A stretch of DNA of 64,000 bases from Acidobacteriota bacterium (GTDB lineage: Bacteria; Acidobacteriota; Vicinamibacteria; Vicinamibacterales; 2-12-FULL-66-21), in the NCBI GenBank assembly GCA_016184105.1, contig JACPDI010000021.1, positions 1 to 64,000 of the forward strand, in the 5' to 3' direction. A program made the translations under genes and the position numbers. The notes under the pieces were generated by a model. The model was not told the origin of the DNA, ran no database searches, and worked only from the letters and a program-made list of their open reading frames with translations. Positions 7,520 through 18,631 of the stretch are shown here, one piece after another (positions within the stretch are counted from its first letter, which is position 1; the number at the start of each line of letters is the position of its first letter).

Positions 7520-8925
7520 TGAACGAGTTTGAGCGCGAGCTGCAGGTACGCCTGCTCGTTGCGCGGAAATTCGACGGGATACTCGCCGGTGTAGCAGGAG
7601 GTGCAATACGACGTCCGCCTGGCGCCAACGGCGCCGAGCAGCCCCTCGAGACTGAGATAGGACAGGCTGTCCGCCTCGATGTACTTCTTGATCTCCTCGA
7701 GCGTGTGCGTCGCGGCAATCAGCTCCGAACGCCGCGGGGTATCTACGCCGTAGAAGCAGGGCGAGATCGTCGGCGGGCAGCTGATGCGCATGTGCACTTC
7801 GCGCGCGCCCGCCGCGCGCACCATGCGGACGATCTTGCGGCTGGTGGTGCCGCGCACGATCGAGTCATCCACGAGCACGACGCGCCTGCCCTCGAGGATG
7901 CTCCGCACGGGATTCAGCTTCACCTTCACGTTGAAGTGGCGGATCGACTGCTGTGGCTGGATGAAGGTGCGGCCCACGTAGTGGTTGCGGATGAGCCCCA
8001 TCTGCATCATCACGCCAGACGTCTCGGCGAAGCCGGTGGCCGCGCAGACGCCGGAGTCCGGAATCGGCACGATGACGTCGGAATCGACCGGCGATTCCTT
8101 CGCGAGCTGCCGGCCGAAGTTCGTCCGGATCTCGTTGACGCTTTCGCCGAACACGTAGCTGTCGGGGCGAGCGAAGTACACGTGCTCGAAGATGCAGTGG
8201 GCCAGCCGTGCCGCGCCGAAGGGCTTGATCGAGCGCATGCCGTGCTCGCCGATCACAAGCACCTCGCCGGGCTCGATGTCGCGGAGGTAGGTGGCCCCGA
8301 TCAGATCCATCGCGCACGTCTCGGAGCACACGATGTACGCGTCACCCAGGCGTCCGAGCGCCAACGGGCGGAAGCCGTGCGGGTCGCGCACCGCGACGAG
8401 CAGGTCCTTGGTGAGAAACAGGAGCGAGAACGCGCCGGTCGCGTGCGAGACCGAATCCACGATCGCGTCTTCGACGCTGGACGCCTTCGATCGCGCGTAG
8501 AGGTGGAGCAGCACCTCCGTATCGCTCGTGGTCTGGAAAATTGACCCGCGCCCCACGAGCTCGTCGCGCAGCTCCTGTGCATTGACCAGATTGCCGTTGT
8601 GACAGACGGCGATCTCGCCGTGCACGCAGTCGATCACGAACGGCTGCGCGTTCTGGAGGTGGCTCTCGCCCGACGTCGAGTACCGCACGTGGCCGATCGC
8701 GGCGCCACCCGGCAGGCCGGCCATGGTCCGCTCGTCAAAACTGTCAGCCACGTACCCCATCGAGCGGGAGACGTGGAGCTTCACGCCGTCAGACGAGGCG
8801 ATGCCGGCGCTCTCCTGGCCGCGATGCTGCAGCGCGTACAACCCGAGATACGCCATCGTGGCAGCCTCGGGTTGGCCGTAGATGCCGAAGACCCCGCACT
8901 CCTCGTGCAGCTCGTTCAGTGCCAT
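7516..8925 (-). CDS. purF: Amidophosphoribosyltransferase
   Basis: Commits PRPP to purine synthesis by forming phosphoribosylamine with glutamine as ammonia donor. The 469-residue protein has a class II glutaminase domain whose nucleophile is the Cys of the ECGVFGIYG segment (residue 10), after a short propeptide, so the enzyme is of the processed type. The phosphoribosyltransferase half carries the PRPP loop VVLVDDSIVRGTTS near 345-358. Cys residues in ISCPP, SPCFYG and the later YCTSCYTGE fit the [4Fe-4S] type known from Bacillus. Start ATG at 8925 is four bases after the purL stop. Confidence 0.97.
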   Translation of the reverse strand: MALNELHEECGVFGIYGQPEAATMAYLGLYALQHRGQESAGIASSDGVKLHVSRSMGYVADSFDERTMAGLPGGAAIGHVRYSTSGESHLQNAQPFVIDCVHGEIAVCHNGNLVNAQELRDELVGRGSIFQTTSDTEVLLHLYARSKASSVEDAIVDSVSHATGAFSLLFLTKDLLVAVRDPHGFRPLALGRLGDAYIVCSETCAMDLIGATYLRDIEPGEVLVIGEHGMRSIKPFGAARLAHCIFEHVYFARPDSYVFGESVNEIRTNFGRQLAKESPVDSDVIVPIPDSGVCAATGFAETSGVMMQMGLIRNHYVGRTFIQPQQSIRHFNVKVKLNPVRSILEGRRVVLVDDSIVRGTTSRKIVRMVRAAGAREVHMRISCPPTISPCFYGVDTPRRSELIAATHTLEEIKKYIEADSLSYLSLEGLLGAVGARRTSYCTSCYTGEYPVEFPRNEQAYLQLALKLVQ

Positions 8926-8929
8926 GTCA

Positions 8930-11175
<2,246 letters not shown>

Positions 11176-11179
<4 letters not shown>

Positions 11180-11898
11180 CGCCCCACCGGCACCGACACC
11201 GCGCCTGCCGCGCGCAGCGACGCGACGACGGATTCGAACAGGAGGAGGCCATCGGCGCTGCCGAGCGCGCGCTCGCACGCGCGCTCGGGGTGCGGCATCA
11301 GGCCGACCACGTTGCGGCGCTCGTTGCAGATGCCGGCCACGTTACGCGCCGACCCGTTCGGGTTGGCGGCCGGCGTGACCTCTCCCGCGGCCGTCGCATA
11401 CCTGAAAATGACGCACCGCTGCTCGTCGAGCGCGCGCAGGACGTCCGGCTCCGCGAAGTAGTTGCCTTCGCCGTGCGCGATCGGCAGGCTGAGCACCTGC
11501 CCCTCACGGCACAGGCTGGTGAACGGCGTGTCGGCCGCCTCCACGCGGACGTTGACGTGCTCGCAGTGAAACGTCAAATCGGCGTTGCGCAGCATCGCGC
11601 CCGGGAGCAGTCCCGCCTCGAGCAGGATCTGGAAACCGTTGCAGATACCGAGCACCGGGCCACCGCCGGCCGCGAAGGCCTGTACGGCCTCCATCACCGG
11701 CGAGAAGCGCGCGATCGCGCCGGTGCGCAGGTAATCTCCGTGGGAAAACCCGCCCGGGAGGACCACCACGTCCGCCCCGCCAAGCGTCGTCTCCTTGTGC
11801 CAGACGAACTCCGCGTCCTGGCCGAGCACGTGCTTCGCGGCGTGGTAGGCGTCATGGTCGCAGTTGGATCCCGGAAACACGACGATCGCAAACTTCAT
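11176..11898 (-). CDS. purQ: Phosphoribosylformylglycinamidine synthase, glutaminase subunit
   Basis: Class I glutamine amidotransferase that feeds ammonia to PurL. The 240-residue product has the nucleophile elbow GICNGFQ (Cys near residue 94) and the His-Glu pair in PHPER near the C-terminus; the early FPGSNCD and [11 protein letters not shown] segments are typical of PurQ. It lies between purS and purL with a 4-base overlap to purL. The 38-base gap to purS contains a short dispersed repeat. Confidence 0.97.
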
Positions 11899-11902
11899 TC
11901 AC

Positions 11903-11935
11903 CCCTCACTGCCCACTGTCCACCGCGCACCGCCC
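11903..11935. repeat. Degenerate CCACTG-type repeat in purQ/purS gap
   Basis: The gap reads as iterated CNCACTG / CCACCG words (CCTCACTGCCCACTGTCCAC). The same phrasing, CCACTGTCCACTGCCCACT, is found at 59085-59101 upstream of the ZIP transporter. Likely another copy of a dispersed low-complexity repeat. Confidence 0.5.
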
Positions 11936-11936
11936 G

Positions 11937-12182
11937 CTACTCGATCTCCACCCGATAACTCTCGATCACCGGATTTGCCAGCAGCCGGTCCGCCACCTCG
12001 GACGCCAGCGCGCGCGCCTGCTCGGCCGTCGTTGCATCCACGTCCAGCTCGAAGTACTTGCCCTGCCGGACGTCGCCGACCGAGGCGTACCCCATCGAGC
12101 GCAGCGCCTCGGCGATGGTCCGCCCCTGCGGGTCGAAGACGGACGGCTTCAACGTGACGAACACTCTCGCACGCACGCTCAC
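11937..12182 (-). CDS. purS: Phosphoribosylformylglycinamidine synthase, PurS subunit
   Basis: Small structural subunit that bridges PurL and PurQ. The 81-residue product has the family pattern: RVFVTLKPSVFDPQGRTI at the start, the LRSMGY-x-x-VGDVRQGKYFELD core, and the EVADRLLANPVIESYRVEIE end. I chose the GTG at 12182, which overlaps the purB stop (GTGA); this gives the usual 80-85 residues. The gene is easily missed because the same frame is open far upstream inside purB. Confidence 0.95.
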   Translation of the reverse strand: MSVRARVFVTLKPSVFDPQGRTIAEALRSMGYASVGDVRQGKYFELDVDATTAEQARALASEVADRLLANPVIESYRVEIE

Positions 12183-13483
12183 GCCGTGACCTCCTGGTAG
12201 ACGCGCGCGAAGATCGCGTCCACGTTTCGAAGCTGATCGTCGAGATCGAACGCGCGCTCGATCTCGGCGGCCGGCAGCACCCTGGCGATGTCGGGGTCGG
12301 CGAGCAGCAGGTCCTTGAAGTCCGCCTGCTCGTGGAAGGCCCGCATGGCGTTGCGCTGGACCCATTCGTATGCCTGCTCGCGCGAGACGCCGCGGCGGGC
12401 CAGCTCCAGCAGGACCGAGCCGGAGAACACGACGCCGCGGGAGCGCCGCAGGTTCTCGAGCATCCGCTCGGGATACACCACCATCCCCGAGACGATCCGC
12501 GTGAACCGGCGCAGCATGTGGTCGAGCGCGATGAAGCTGTCGGGCAGGATGACGCGCTCCACCGAGGAATGCGAGATGTCGCGCTCGTGCCAGAGCGCCA
12601 CGTTCTCGAGCGCCGCCATCGCGTTGGCGCGCAGCAGCCGCGCCAGGCCGCAGATCTGCTCGCAGCCGATCGGGTTTCGCTTGTGCGGCATCGCCGACGA
12701 GCCCTTCTGCCCTTTCCCGAACGGCTCCTCGACCTCGCCAATCTCCGTCTTCTGCAGGCCGCGAATTTCGAGCGCGAACTTCTCGAGCGACGCCGCGGCG
12801 ATCGCCAGCGCGCTCATCAGCTCCGCGTGGCGATCGCGCTGCACGACCTGCGATGACACGGGTGCCGGAACGAGCCCGAGGCGCGCGCAGACGCGCGCTT
12901 CGATCGACGGATCGAGGTGCGCGAAGGTGCCGACCGCCCCCGAGAGCTTGCCCACGCTGACGACCTCGCGCGCGCGACGCACGCGCGCGACGTTCCGCTG
13001 CACTTCGGCGTACCAGAGCGCCAGCTTCAGGCCGAACGTCATCGGCTCGGCGTGCACGCCGTGGGTCCGGCCAATCATCGGCGTCCGCCGATGCTCCTCG
13101 GCGCGACGCCGGATCGCTTCGGCCAGCGCGTCGAGATCGCCCAGGATCACATCGCACGCGTCGCGCATCTGCAGGGCGAGCGCGGTATCGAGCACGTCCG
13201 ACGAGGTCAGGCCGAAATGCAGCCACCGCGCGGCCGGCCCGACTTTCTCCGCGACGGCGGTGGTGAACGCAATCACGTCGTGCTGCGTCGTCTGCTCGAT
13301 TTCCTCGATCCGCGCGATGTCGAAGCCCGCCTTCGCGCCAAGCTCACGCGCCGCATCTGCCGGGACCACCCCCGCCTCGACGAGCGCGTCGGTGGCCGCC
13401 AGCTCCACCTGGAGCCAGGCCTCGTAGCGGCGCTGCTCGCTCCAGACGGCGCCCATTTCGGGGCGTGTGTAGCGTGGAATCAT
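12179..13483 (-). CDS. purB: Adenylosuccinate lyase
   Basis: Cleaves SAICAR to AICAR and adenylosuccinate to AMP. 434 residues, with the fumarase/aspartase superfamily signature SSAMPHKRNP near 262-271 (flexible catalytic loop Ser), the first conserved stretch FGLTSSDVLDT near 90-100 and the catalytic-His region GRTHGVHAEP near 138-147. It lies between the M16 peptidase gene (25-base gap) and purS (overlap). Confidence 0.97.
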   Translation of the reverse strand: MIPRYTRPEMGAVWSEQRRYEAWLQVELAATDALVEAGVVPADAARELGAKAGFDIARIEEIEQTTQHDVIAFTTAVAEKVGPAARWLHFGLTSSDVLDTALALQMRDACDVILGDLDALAEAIRRRAEEHRRTPMIGRTHGVHAEPMTFGLKLALWYAEVQRNVARVRRAREVVSVGKLSGAVGTFAHLDPSIEARVCARLGLVPAPVSSQVVQRDRHAELMSALAIAAASLEKFALEIRGLQKTEIGEVEEPFGKGQKGSSAMPHKRNPIGCEQICGLARLLRANAMAALENVALWHERDISHSSVERVILPDSFIALDHMLRRFTRIVSGMVVYPERMLENLRRSRGVVFSGSVLLELARRGVSREQAYEWVQRNAMRAFHEQADFKDLLLADPDIARVLPAAEIERAFDLDDQLRNVDAIFARVYQEVTA

Positions 13484-13508
13484 CTCTTGTTCTCGCGCAG
13501 GCGCGTCC

Positions 13509-14768
13509 TCAGCTCAGATCCAGCCTCTCGCGCGTGAGCGCATATCCGTCCCTGGGGCCGAGCACCGTGACGCTCACGTGACCGTTCACGAACAGGTCGC
13601 CGGCCACGCGCTGCAGATCCGCAGCGCTCACCTGCTCGATGCCGGCCAGCGTCTCGTCCATCGAGAAGTACCGGTCGAAGTAGATCTCCTGCCGCGCGAG
13701 GTGCGACACGCGGCTTGCGGTGTTCTCGAGCGACAGCATGAGGCTCCCCTTCAGGTGATCCTTCGCCCGCCGCAGCTCCGCCTCCGGCACGCGCGCGCTC
13801 TTCATCGCCCTCAATTCCTCGACGACGAGGTCGACCACCTGGTCGACCTCGTCGGCGCCGCACCCGGCGTAGATGGTCAGCGCGCCGGCGTCCAGGTACG
13901 CGCTCAAGCTGCTGAACACCGCGTAGGCGAGGCCCCGCTTTTCGCGGATGTTCTGGAACAGCCGCGAGCTCATCGAGCCGCCGAGCACCGTGTTCAGGAT
14001 GTAGCTCACGTACCGGTCGTCGTGCCGCTGCGGATAGCCCGGCGTCCCGATACAGACATGGCTCTGCTCGATGTCCTTGGTCCGGACGACGACGTGCGGC
14101 ACCACGGTGGGCGTGCTCTGCGTCACCGCCGCGCCCGAGGCCGGCAACGGCCCGAAGGCCCGCGACACCAGGTCGCGCACGCGCTCGTGCGCGACGTTTC
14201 CCGCCGCCGCAATGACGATGTTCGGCGCGACGTACGCGCCGCGGAAGTACTCGCGGATGCCGTCCTGCGTCAGCCCTTCGACCGCTTCCCGGGTACCGAG
14301 GATCGGGCGCCCCAGCGGATGCCCTTCCCAGAAATGCTGCGTGAACACCTCGTGGACGAGGTCGTCCGGCGTGTCCTCGACCATCTTGAACTCTTCGAGG
14401 ATCACCTTCTTCTCGCGCTCGATCTCGTCGGCGGGGAAGGCGGGGTTCAGCACGATGTCCGAGAGCAGGTCGATGGCGAGCGGCAGGTGATCGTCGAGGA
14501 CCTTGATGTAGTAGCTGGCGTACTCTTTCGCCGTGAACGCGTCGAGCTGGCCGCCGATCGAATCGATCGCCTGCGCGATGTCCTCGGCCGTCCGCGTCGC
14601 CGTGCCCTTGAAGAGCATGTGCTCGACGAAATGCGCGATCCCCGCCCGCGAGTCCGCTTCGTGCCGCGACCCGCGCGTCAGCCAGACACCGATACTGACC
14701 GACCGGACGTGCGGCATCGCCTCGGTGATGAGACGAAGACCGTGGTCCAGAACCTCACGAACGATCAT
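13509..14768 (-). CDS. M16 family zinc metallopeptidase (processing-peptidase-like)
   Basis: A 419-residue member of the pitrilysin/MPP family. The inverted zinc motif HxxEH is present as HFVEH (near 46-50), with the downstream glutamate expected in the REKKVILEEF segment near 118-127, so this is a catalytically complete (MPP-beta-like) subunit. Two homologous halves are visible: the N-terminal catalytic half and a C-terminal half beginning near HVCIGTPGYPQRHDD. The family start MIVREVLDHGLR supports ATG at 14768. It is the first gene of the pur operon block, divergent from rlmN. Its link to purine synthesis is not evident; this neighbour may simply share the promoter. Confidence 0.92.
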   Translation of the reverse strand: MIVREVLDHGLRLITEAMPHVRSVSIGVWLTRGSRHEADSRAGIAHFVEHMLFKGTATRTAEDIAQAIDSIGGQLDAFTAKEYASYYIKVLDDHLPLAIDLLSDIVLNPAFPADEIEREKKVILEEFKMVEDTPDDLVHEVFTQHFWEGHPLGRPILGTREAVEGLTQDGIREYFRGAYVAPNIVIAAAGNVAHERVRDLVSRAFGPLPASGAAVTQSTPTVVPHVVVRTKDIEQSHVCIGTPGYPQRHDDRYVSYILNTVLGGSMSSRLFQNIREKRGLAYAVFSSLSAYLDAGALTIYAGCGADEVDQVVDLVVEELRAMKSARVPEAELRRAKDHLKGSLMLSLENTASRVSHLARQEIYFDRYFSMDETLAGIEQVSAADLQRVAGDLFVNGHVSVTVLGPRDGYALTRERLDLS

Positions 14769-14919
14769 CTGAACTAGAAGCGTCGGAACTTATTGGTACA
14801 GAAGGGATTACGAGAGCGCCGCCGTGAGCGATGATCATAACACGCGGGTTGCTGACCTCGCAACCGCAGCAACCGATACGTACAATGGATCGAAGGGGCT
14901 TGGCGCCTCCTGGTGGCTC

Positions 14920-15984
14920 ATGAACATCGCGGAGCTGGAACTCGGCGAACTGGAGGACGCGCTCGAGGCGACGGGCCGGGCGCGGTTTCACGCGCGGCAG
15001 CTCTTCGGCTGGGTGCATCGCCGCGGCGTGACGGATTTCGCGGGGATGACCGACCTTTCGGTCGCGCTCCGCGAGGATCTCGCGCGCAACTTCCGCGTGT
15101 CGACGCCTCACGTGCTCCGCAGGGAGGTGTCAAGCGACGGGACGACGAAGTTCGTGCTCGAGCTGGACGATCGGCGGCAGATCGAGTCGGTGTTCATACC
15201 CGACACGCCCTCCAACACGTTCTGCGTGTCGACGCAGGTCGGCTGCGCGATGAAGTGCGCGTTCTGCCTGACCGGAAAGATGGGGCTCGATCGCCATCTC
15301 ACCGCCGGCGAGATCGCGGGCCAGGTCCGGGTTCTTGCGCGCGAGCTCGGCATGCTCGAGAAGCCGTTCAACATCGTCCTGATGGGGATGGGCGAGCCGC
15401 TGCACAACTACGACGCGACGATGAAGGCGCTGCGGATGCTGCACGACCCGCACGGGCTGTCGGTCTCGCCGCGGCGCGTGACGCTGTCCACCGTTGGCGT
15501 GCTGCCGGCGCTGCAGCGGCTGGCGCACGAGCCTCTGATGCCGAACCTGGCGATCTCCCTGCACGCGACGACCGAGGACACGCGCGATCGCCTCGTGCCG
15601 GTGAACCGCAAGTATGGCCTGGACGATCTGCTGAACGCCTGCCGCGAGTTTCCGCTGAAGAAGCGGAACCGCATCACGTTCGAGTACGTGGTGATCGCCG
15701 ATGTGAACGATTCGCCCCAGGATGCGCGCCGGCTCGTGAAGCTGATGCACGGCATCCGTTCGAAGATCAATCTGCTGCCGCTCAACGAGGCGGCGGGTAT
15801 CCCCTTCCGGCGGCCGTCGGACGAGCGCGTGAACGCCTTTGCGAGGATCCTGGCGGACGCGGGCTTGACGGTCTCCGTCCGCAAGAGCCGCGGCCGCGAC
15901 ATCCGCGCGGCCTGCGGGCAGCTCATCACCGAGGTCGGCGCAAAGCGCTCGCCTGGGCAGGCGCTGGCGTCGGCGATGGCCTAG
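14920..15984 (+). CDS. rlmN: Dual-specificity 23S rRNA/tRNA adenine C2-methyltransferase
   Basis: Radical SAM enzyme that makes m2A2503 in 23S rRNA and m2A37 in tRNA. The radical SAM cluster motif is CAMKCAFC; the upstream Cys in TFCVSTQVGC and the C-terminal Cys in RAACGQL match the resolving and methyl-carrying cysteines of E. coli RlmN (118 and 355). GMGEPLHNY is the SAM-binding segment. I prefer ATG at 14920 (MNIAELELGELE), where family homology begins, giving 354 residues; a GTG at 14824 would add 32 residues without homology. It is divergent from the M16 peptidase gene. Confidence 0.95.
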   Translation: MNIAELELGELEDALEATGRARFHARQLFGWVHRRGVTDFAGMTDLSVALREDLARNFRVSTPHVLRREVSSDGTTKFVLELDDRRQIESVFIPDTPSNTFCVSTQVGCAMKCAFCLTGKMGLDRHLTAGEIAGQVRVLARELGMLEKPFNIVLMGMGEPLHNYDATMKALRMLHDPHGLSVSPRRVTLSTVGVLPALQRLAHEPLMPNLAISLHATTEDTRDRLVPVNRKYGLDDLLNACREFPLKKRNRITFEYVVIADVNDSPQDARRLVKLMHGIRSKINLLPLNEAAGIPFRRPSDERVNAFARILADAGLTVSVRKSRGRDIRAACGQLITEVGAKRSPGQALASAMA

Positions 15985-15990
15985 AGCCGA

Positions 15991-16070
15991 CCGCCGCCCC
16001 GAAGGGCGGCGGCTGCACGTGCCAGCGGCGGCTACACGTGCCAGTAGCCGCCGGTCTTTAGACCGGTGGC
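15991..16070. repeat. Palindromic/tandem repeat cluster between rlmN and purE
   Basis: Three elements are packed here. A perfect 9-bp stem with CGAA tetraloop (15991-16012) follows the rlmN stop; two 19-bp tandem copies (16008-16026 and 16027-16045) differ at one or two bases and contain CACGTG; a second hairpin (16047-16070, GCCGCCGGTC/GACCGGTGGC) overlaps the last codons of purE. The first hairpin lacks a U-tract but could stall converging polymerases. The whole looks like a dispersed REP-type repeat serving as a bidirectional terminator. Confidence 0.6.
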
Positions 16071-16552
16071 TTCGACAACCGCTCCGCGGCCTTCTCCACC
16101 TTCTCGGCGAGCTTCTTCTTGTAGTCTTTGAGCGCCTGCGCCACGCGTGGGTCCGCGACGGCGACGATCTGCGCGGCGAGCACCGCGGCGTTGGTCGCGC
16201 CGGGCTTGCCGATTGAAACCGTGGCGACGGGCACGCCCGGCGGCATCTGCACGGTCGAGAACAGCGCGTCGAGCCCCTTCAGGTCAGATGAGGCGATCGG
16301 CACGCCGATGACCGGCAGCGTCGTGTGCGCGGCGACGACCCCCGCGAGGTGTGCGGCGGCCCCCGCGGCCGTGATGAAGACCTTCACGCCGCGGCCGGGC
16401 GCCTCCTCGACCAGCTTCATCACACGCGCGGGCGAGCGGTGCGCCGATGCCACCGTCATCTCGCACGTGAGGCCGAGCTCCGTCAGCGTGTCCACCGCTC
16501 CCTGCATGACGGGAGCGTCGGAATCGGACCCCATCAGGATCAGGACATCCAT
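16058..16552 (-). CDS. purE: N5-carboxyaminoimidazole ribonucleotide mutase
   Basis: Class I PurE, converting N5-CAIR to CAIR. The 164-residue protein has the substrate loop MGSDSDAPVM (8-17), ASAHRSP near 36-42, and AAHTTLPVIGVPI followed by MPPGVPVATVSIG. No purK is in the window, though class I enzymes normally depend on it. The start overlaps the purD end by 13 bases. The C-terminus carries a Lys/Glu-rich helix extension, and its last residues (Pro-Pro-Val-stop) are encoded inside a palindromic repeat. Confidence 0.96.
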   Translation of the reverse strand: MDVLILMGSDSDAPVMQGAVDTLTELGLTCEMTVASAHRSPARVMKLVEEAPGRGVKVFITAAGAAAHLAGVVAAHTTLPVIGVPIASSDLKGLDALFSTVQMPPGVPVATVSIGKPGATNAAVLAAQIVAVADPRVAQALKDYKKKLAEKVEKAAERLSKPPV

Positions 16553-17823
16553 TCAAGCGCCTTCCTTCCGATGTCTCGGCGATAGTGCATGCCGCCAAAC
16601 GAGATCCTCCCGATACCCTCGTAGGCCCTGCCGATCGCGTCCGCATAGCTCGCGCCGCGGCCGACAATTGTCAGCACGCGGCCCCCTGCGGTCACGAGCG
16701 CGCCGTCGCGCAGGGCCGTCCCGGCATGGAAGACGATCACGTCGTCGAGCTGCTCTGCGTCACGGACGCCGGCGATCGGTTTTCCGTTCTCGAACGTGCC
16801 GGGGTATCCACCGGAGGCGAGCACGACACCCACGTGCGGGTGGGGCGAGAATCGGACGCCCGCGCCATCGAGCGCGCCGGCGGCCGACGCCATCAGCAGC
16901 GGGGCGAGATCGCCTTCGATCATCGGGATCACCACCTGCGCCTCCGGGTCGCCGAACCGCACGTTGAACTCGACCACGCGCGGACCGGCGGGCGTGAGCA
17001 TCAGCCCGACGTAGAGAAATCCGCTGTAGCCGTGCCCCTCGCGCGCGAGGCCTTCGAGCACCGGGCGGACGATCTCCTCCATCACGCGCGCCGCCACCTG
17101 CGGGGTGACGAGCGGGCTCGGCGCGAACGCTCCCATGCCGCCGGTGTTCGGCCCCTCGTCGGCGTCGAACACGCGCTTGTGATCCTGCGCGGAGGTGAGC
17201 GGCAGCGCCGTGCGTCCGTCGCACAGCACGAAAAACGACGCTTCGGTCCCCTCCATGAACTCTTCGATGACCAGTCTCGCGCCGGCCTCACCAAACCGGC
17301 GATCGATCATCGCGCCGCGCACGCCGTCTTCCGCCATCGCGGCGCCGGTGGCCACGACGACCCCTTTGCCTGCCGCGAGGCCGTCCGCCTTGAGCACGAC
17401 CGGATAGCCGAAGCTCCCGCCGCGCAGGACCGAGCGGGCTTCGTCCGCCGAGCCGCAGACTCGATACCGGGCCGTCGGCACGCCATGCCGGGCCATGAAG
17501 TCCTTCGCGAAGACCTTGCTGGTCTCGAGCTGAGCGGCGAAGCGCGTGGGGCCCACAATCGCGTGCCCGGCGGCGCGGAACGCGTCCACGATGCCGCGCT
17601 CGAGCGGCACTTCGGGGCCGACGACGGTGAGATCGACGTGCTCGCGGCGCGCGAGCGCCAGCATGGCGGCCGGGTCGGCGGGATCGCCCGCCGTCAGACG
17701 CGCGCATCGGGCGATGCCGGGGTTGCCGGGGACGGCCAGAACGTCAGCGACGGTCGAATCCGAGCGGAGTTTCCAGGCGAGCGCGTGCTCGCGCGCGCCG
17801 CTGCCGATGACGAGGACTCTCAC
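16540..17823 (-). CDS. purD: Phosphoribosylamine--glycine ligase
   Basis: ATP-grasp ligase making GAR, second purine step. 427 residues with VLVIGSGAREHALAWKL at the N-terminus, the ATP-grasp glycine loop VLKADGLAAGKGVVVA near 145-160, VIEEFMEGTEASFF, and the C-terminal NVRFGDPEAQV near 290. It is the first gene of a purD-purE pair, divergent from rpsU across 204 bases, while the other pur genes sit in the separate 3904-14768 operon. Confidence 0.97.
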   Translation of the reverse strand: MRVLVIGSGAREHALAWKLRSDSTVADVLAVPGNPGIARCARLTAGDPADPAAMLALARREHVDLTVVGPEVPLERGIVDAFRAAGHAIVGPTRFAAQLETSKVFAKDFMARHGVPTARYRVCGSADEARSVLRGGSFGYPVVLKADGLAAGKGVVVATGAAMAEDGVRGAMIDRRFGEAGARLVIEEFMEGTEASFFVLCDGRTALPLTSAQDHKRVFDADEGPNTGGMGAFAPSPLVTPQVAARVMEEIVRPVLEGLAREGHGYSGFLYVGLMLTPAGPRVVEFNVRFGDPEAQVVIPMIEGDLAPLLMASAAGALDGAGVRFSPHPHVGVVLASGGYPGTFENGKPIAGVRDAEQLDDVIVFHAGTALRDGALVTAGGRVLTIVGRGASYADAIGRAYEGIGRISFGGMHYRRDIGRKALEWMS

Positions 17824-17906
17824 GCCAGAGTTATCCGCAGTCGAATGAGAGGGTTATGGGGAGAAAGCCCCGCACGTTCACAGATTGTCACGCACCAGAC
17901 TTTTCG

Positions 17907-17937
17907 TTGACGCGCGCGCGGGTACTTGCAATAGAAT
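17907..17937 (+). promoter_or_regulatory. Candidate rpsU promoter
   Basis: TTGACG at 17907-17912 with TAGAAT at 17932-17937 (19-base spacer) or CAATAG at 17929-17934 (16-base spacer). About 90 bases of leader follow, including a small hairpin GGTCC/GGACC at 17984-17997. No purine-riboswitch-like structure was seen on the purD side of this 204-base divergent gap. Confidence 0.4.
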
Positions 17938-18027
17938 CCGCGTTTACCTGTGGTAGCCTAGCATATTCTGGGTTCAATGCCGGGTCCTCGCAGGGACCAC
18001 ACCGGGCGGTGAGGGGGTGTTCGTAGT

Positions 18028-18225
18028 TTGGCCGAAGTCAAGATTCAGGAAGGCGAATCGATCGAAAGCGCGCTTCGCCGCTTCAAGCGGAAGGTCCAGC
18101 AGGAAGATATCATCAAGGATATCAAGAAGCACTCCTTCTATCTGAAGCCGGGAGACAAGCGCCGCGCGAAGCAAGCACTCGCGCGGAAGCGGACCCGCAA
18201 GAAGCAGCGCCGCGAGTCGGAGTAG
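18028..18225 (+). CDS. rpsU: 30S ribosomal protein bS21
   Basis: 65-residue basic protein of the small subunit, near the mRNA exit of the 30S platform. The pattern VKIQEGESIESALRRFKRKVQQEDII then KKHSFYLKPGDKRRAKQ and an Arg/Lys-rich tail is typical of bS21. The start is a TTG at 18028 preceded by GAGGGGG about eight bases upstream; no ATG exists in frame before the conserved N-terminus. The rare start may hold down its yield. Confidence 0.95.
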   Translation: MAEVKIQEGESIESALRRFKRKVQQEDIIKDIKKHSFYLKPGDKRRAKQALARKRTRKKQRRESE

Positions 18226-18244
18226 CCGAAAGGGCGGACGAGCA

Positions 18245-18565
18245 ATGGAGTTCCAGGACAAGTCCCTGCGGTGCGTGGATTGTGGCGCGGAGTTCGTCTG
18301 GACGGCCGGCGAGCAGCACTTTTTCGCCGACAAGAACTTCAAGAACGAGCCGAAGCGGTGCAAGGCGTGCAAAGCCAAGCGTGCCTCGCGTGGATCGGCC
18401 GGCCCCTCGGGGCAGCCGATGGCGCGCGAGCGCGTGGAGACCCATACCAGTTGCTCGGCCTGCGGGAAGGAAACGACAGTGCCGTTCCGGCCCACTCAGG
18501 GGCGTCCGGTGTTCTGCCGCGAGTGCTTCCAGCAGCGCAAGTTCATGGGCGCGGGCGGCGTCTAG
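18245..18565 (+). CDS. Double zinc-ribbon protein (zf-trcl type)
   Basis: A 106-residue protein with two zinc-binding modules. The first has CVDC (residues 10-13) and CKAC (about 39-42) around an aromatic FVWTAGEQHFF segment, as in the zf-trcl probable zinc-ribbon domain. The second has CSAC (about 70-73) and CREC (about 92-95), spaced like the CxxC-x17-CxxC family. Such small proteins are common in Acidobacteriota and Deltaproteobacteria but have no established function; nucleic-acid or ribosome association is a guess prompted by the adjacent rpsU, 19 bases upstream. Confidence 0.8.
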   Translation: MEFQDKSLRCVDCGAEFVWTAGEQHFFADKNFKNEPKRCKACKAKRASRGSAGPSGQPMARERVETHTSCSACGKETTVPFRPTQGRPVFCRECFQQRKFMGAGGV

Positions 18566-18631
18566 TTCCTGTCAGTCAACACGTCGGGGGTCACGCGTCG
18601 CGGCCCCTCTTTCGGTTGGAGGGTATCTGGC

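Noticed and set aside
17824-18027. Purine riboswitch or tRNA in the purD/rpsU gap
   Set aside because: A GGTTCAA segment and a small hairpin are present, but no cloverleaf or purine-aptamer core could be folded by eye.
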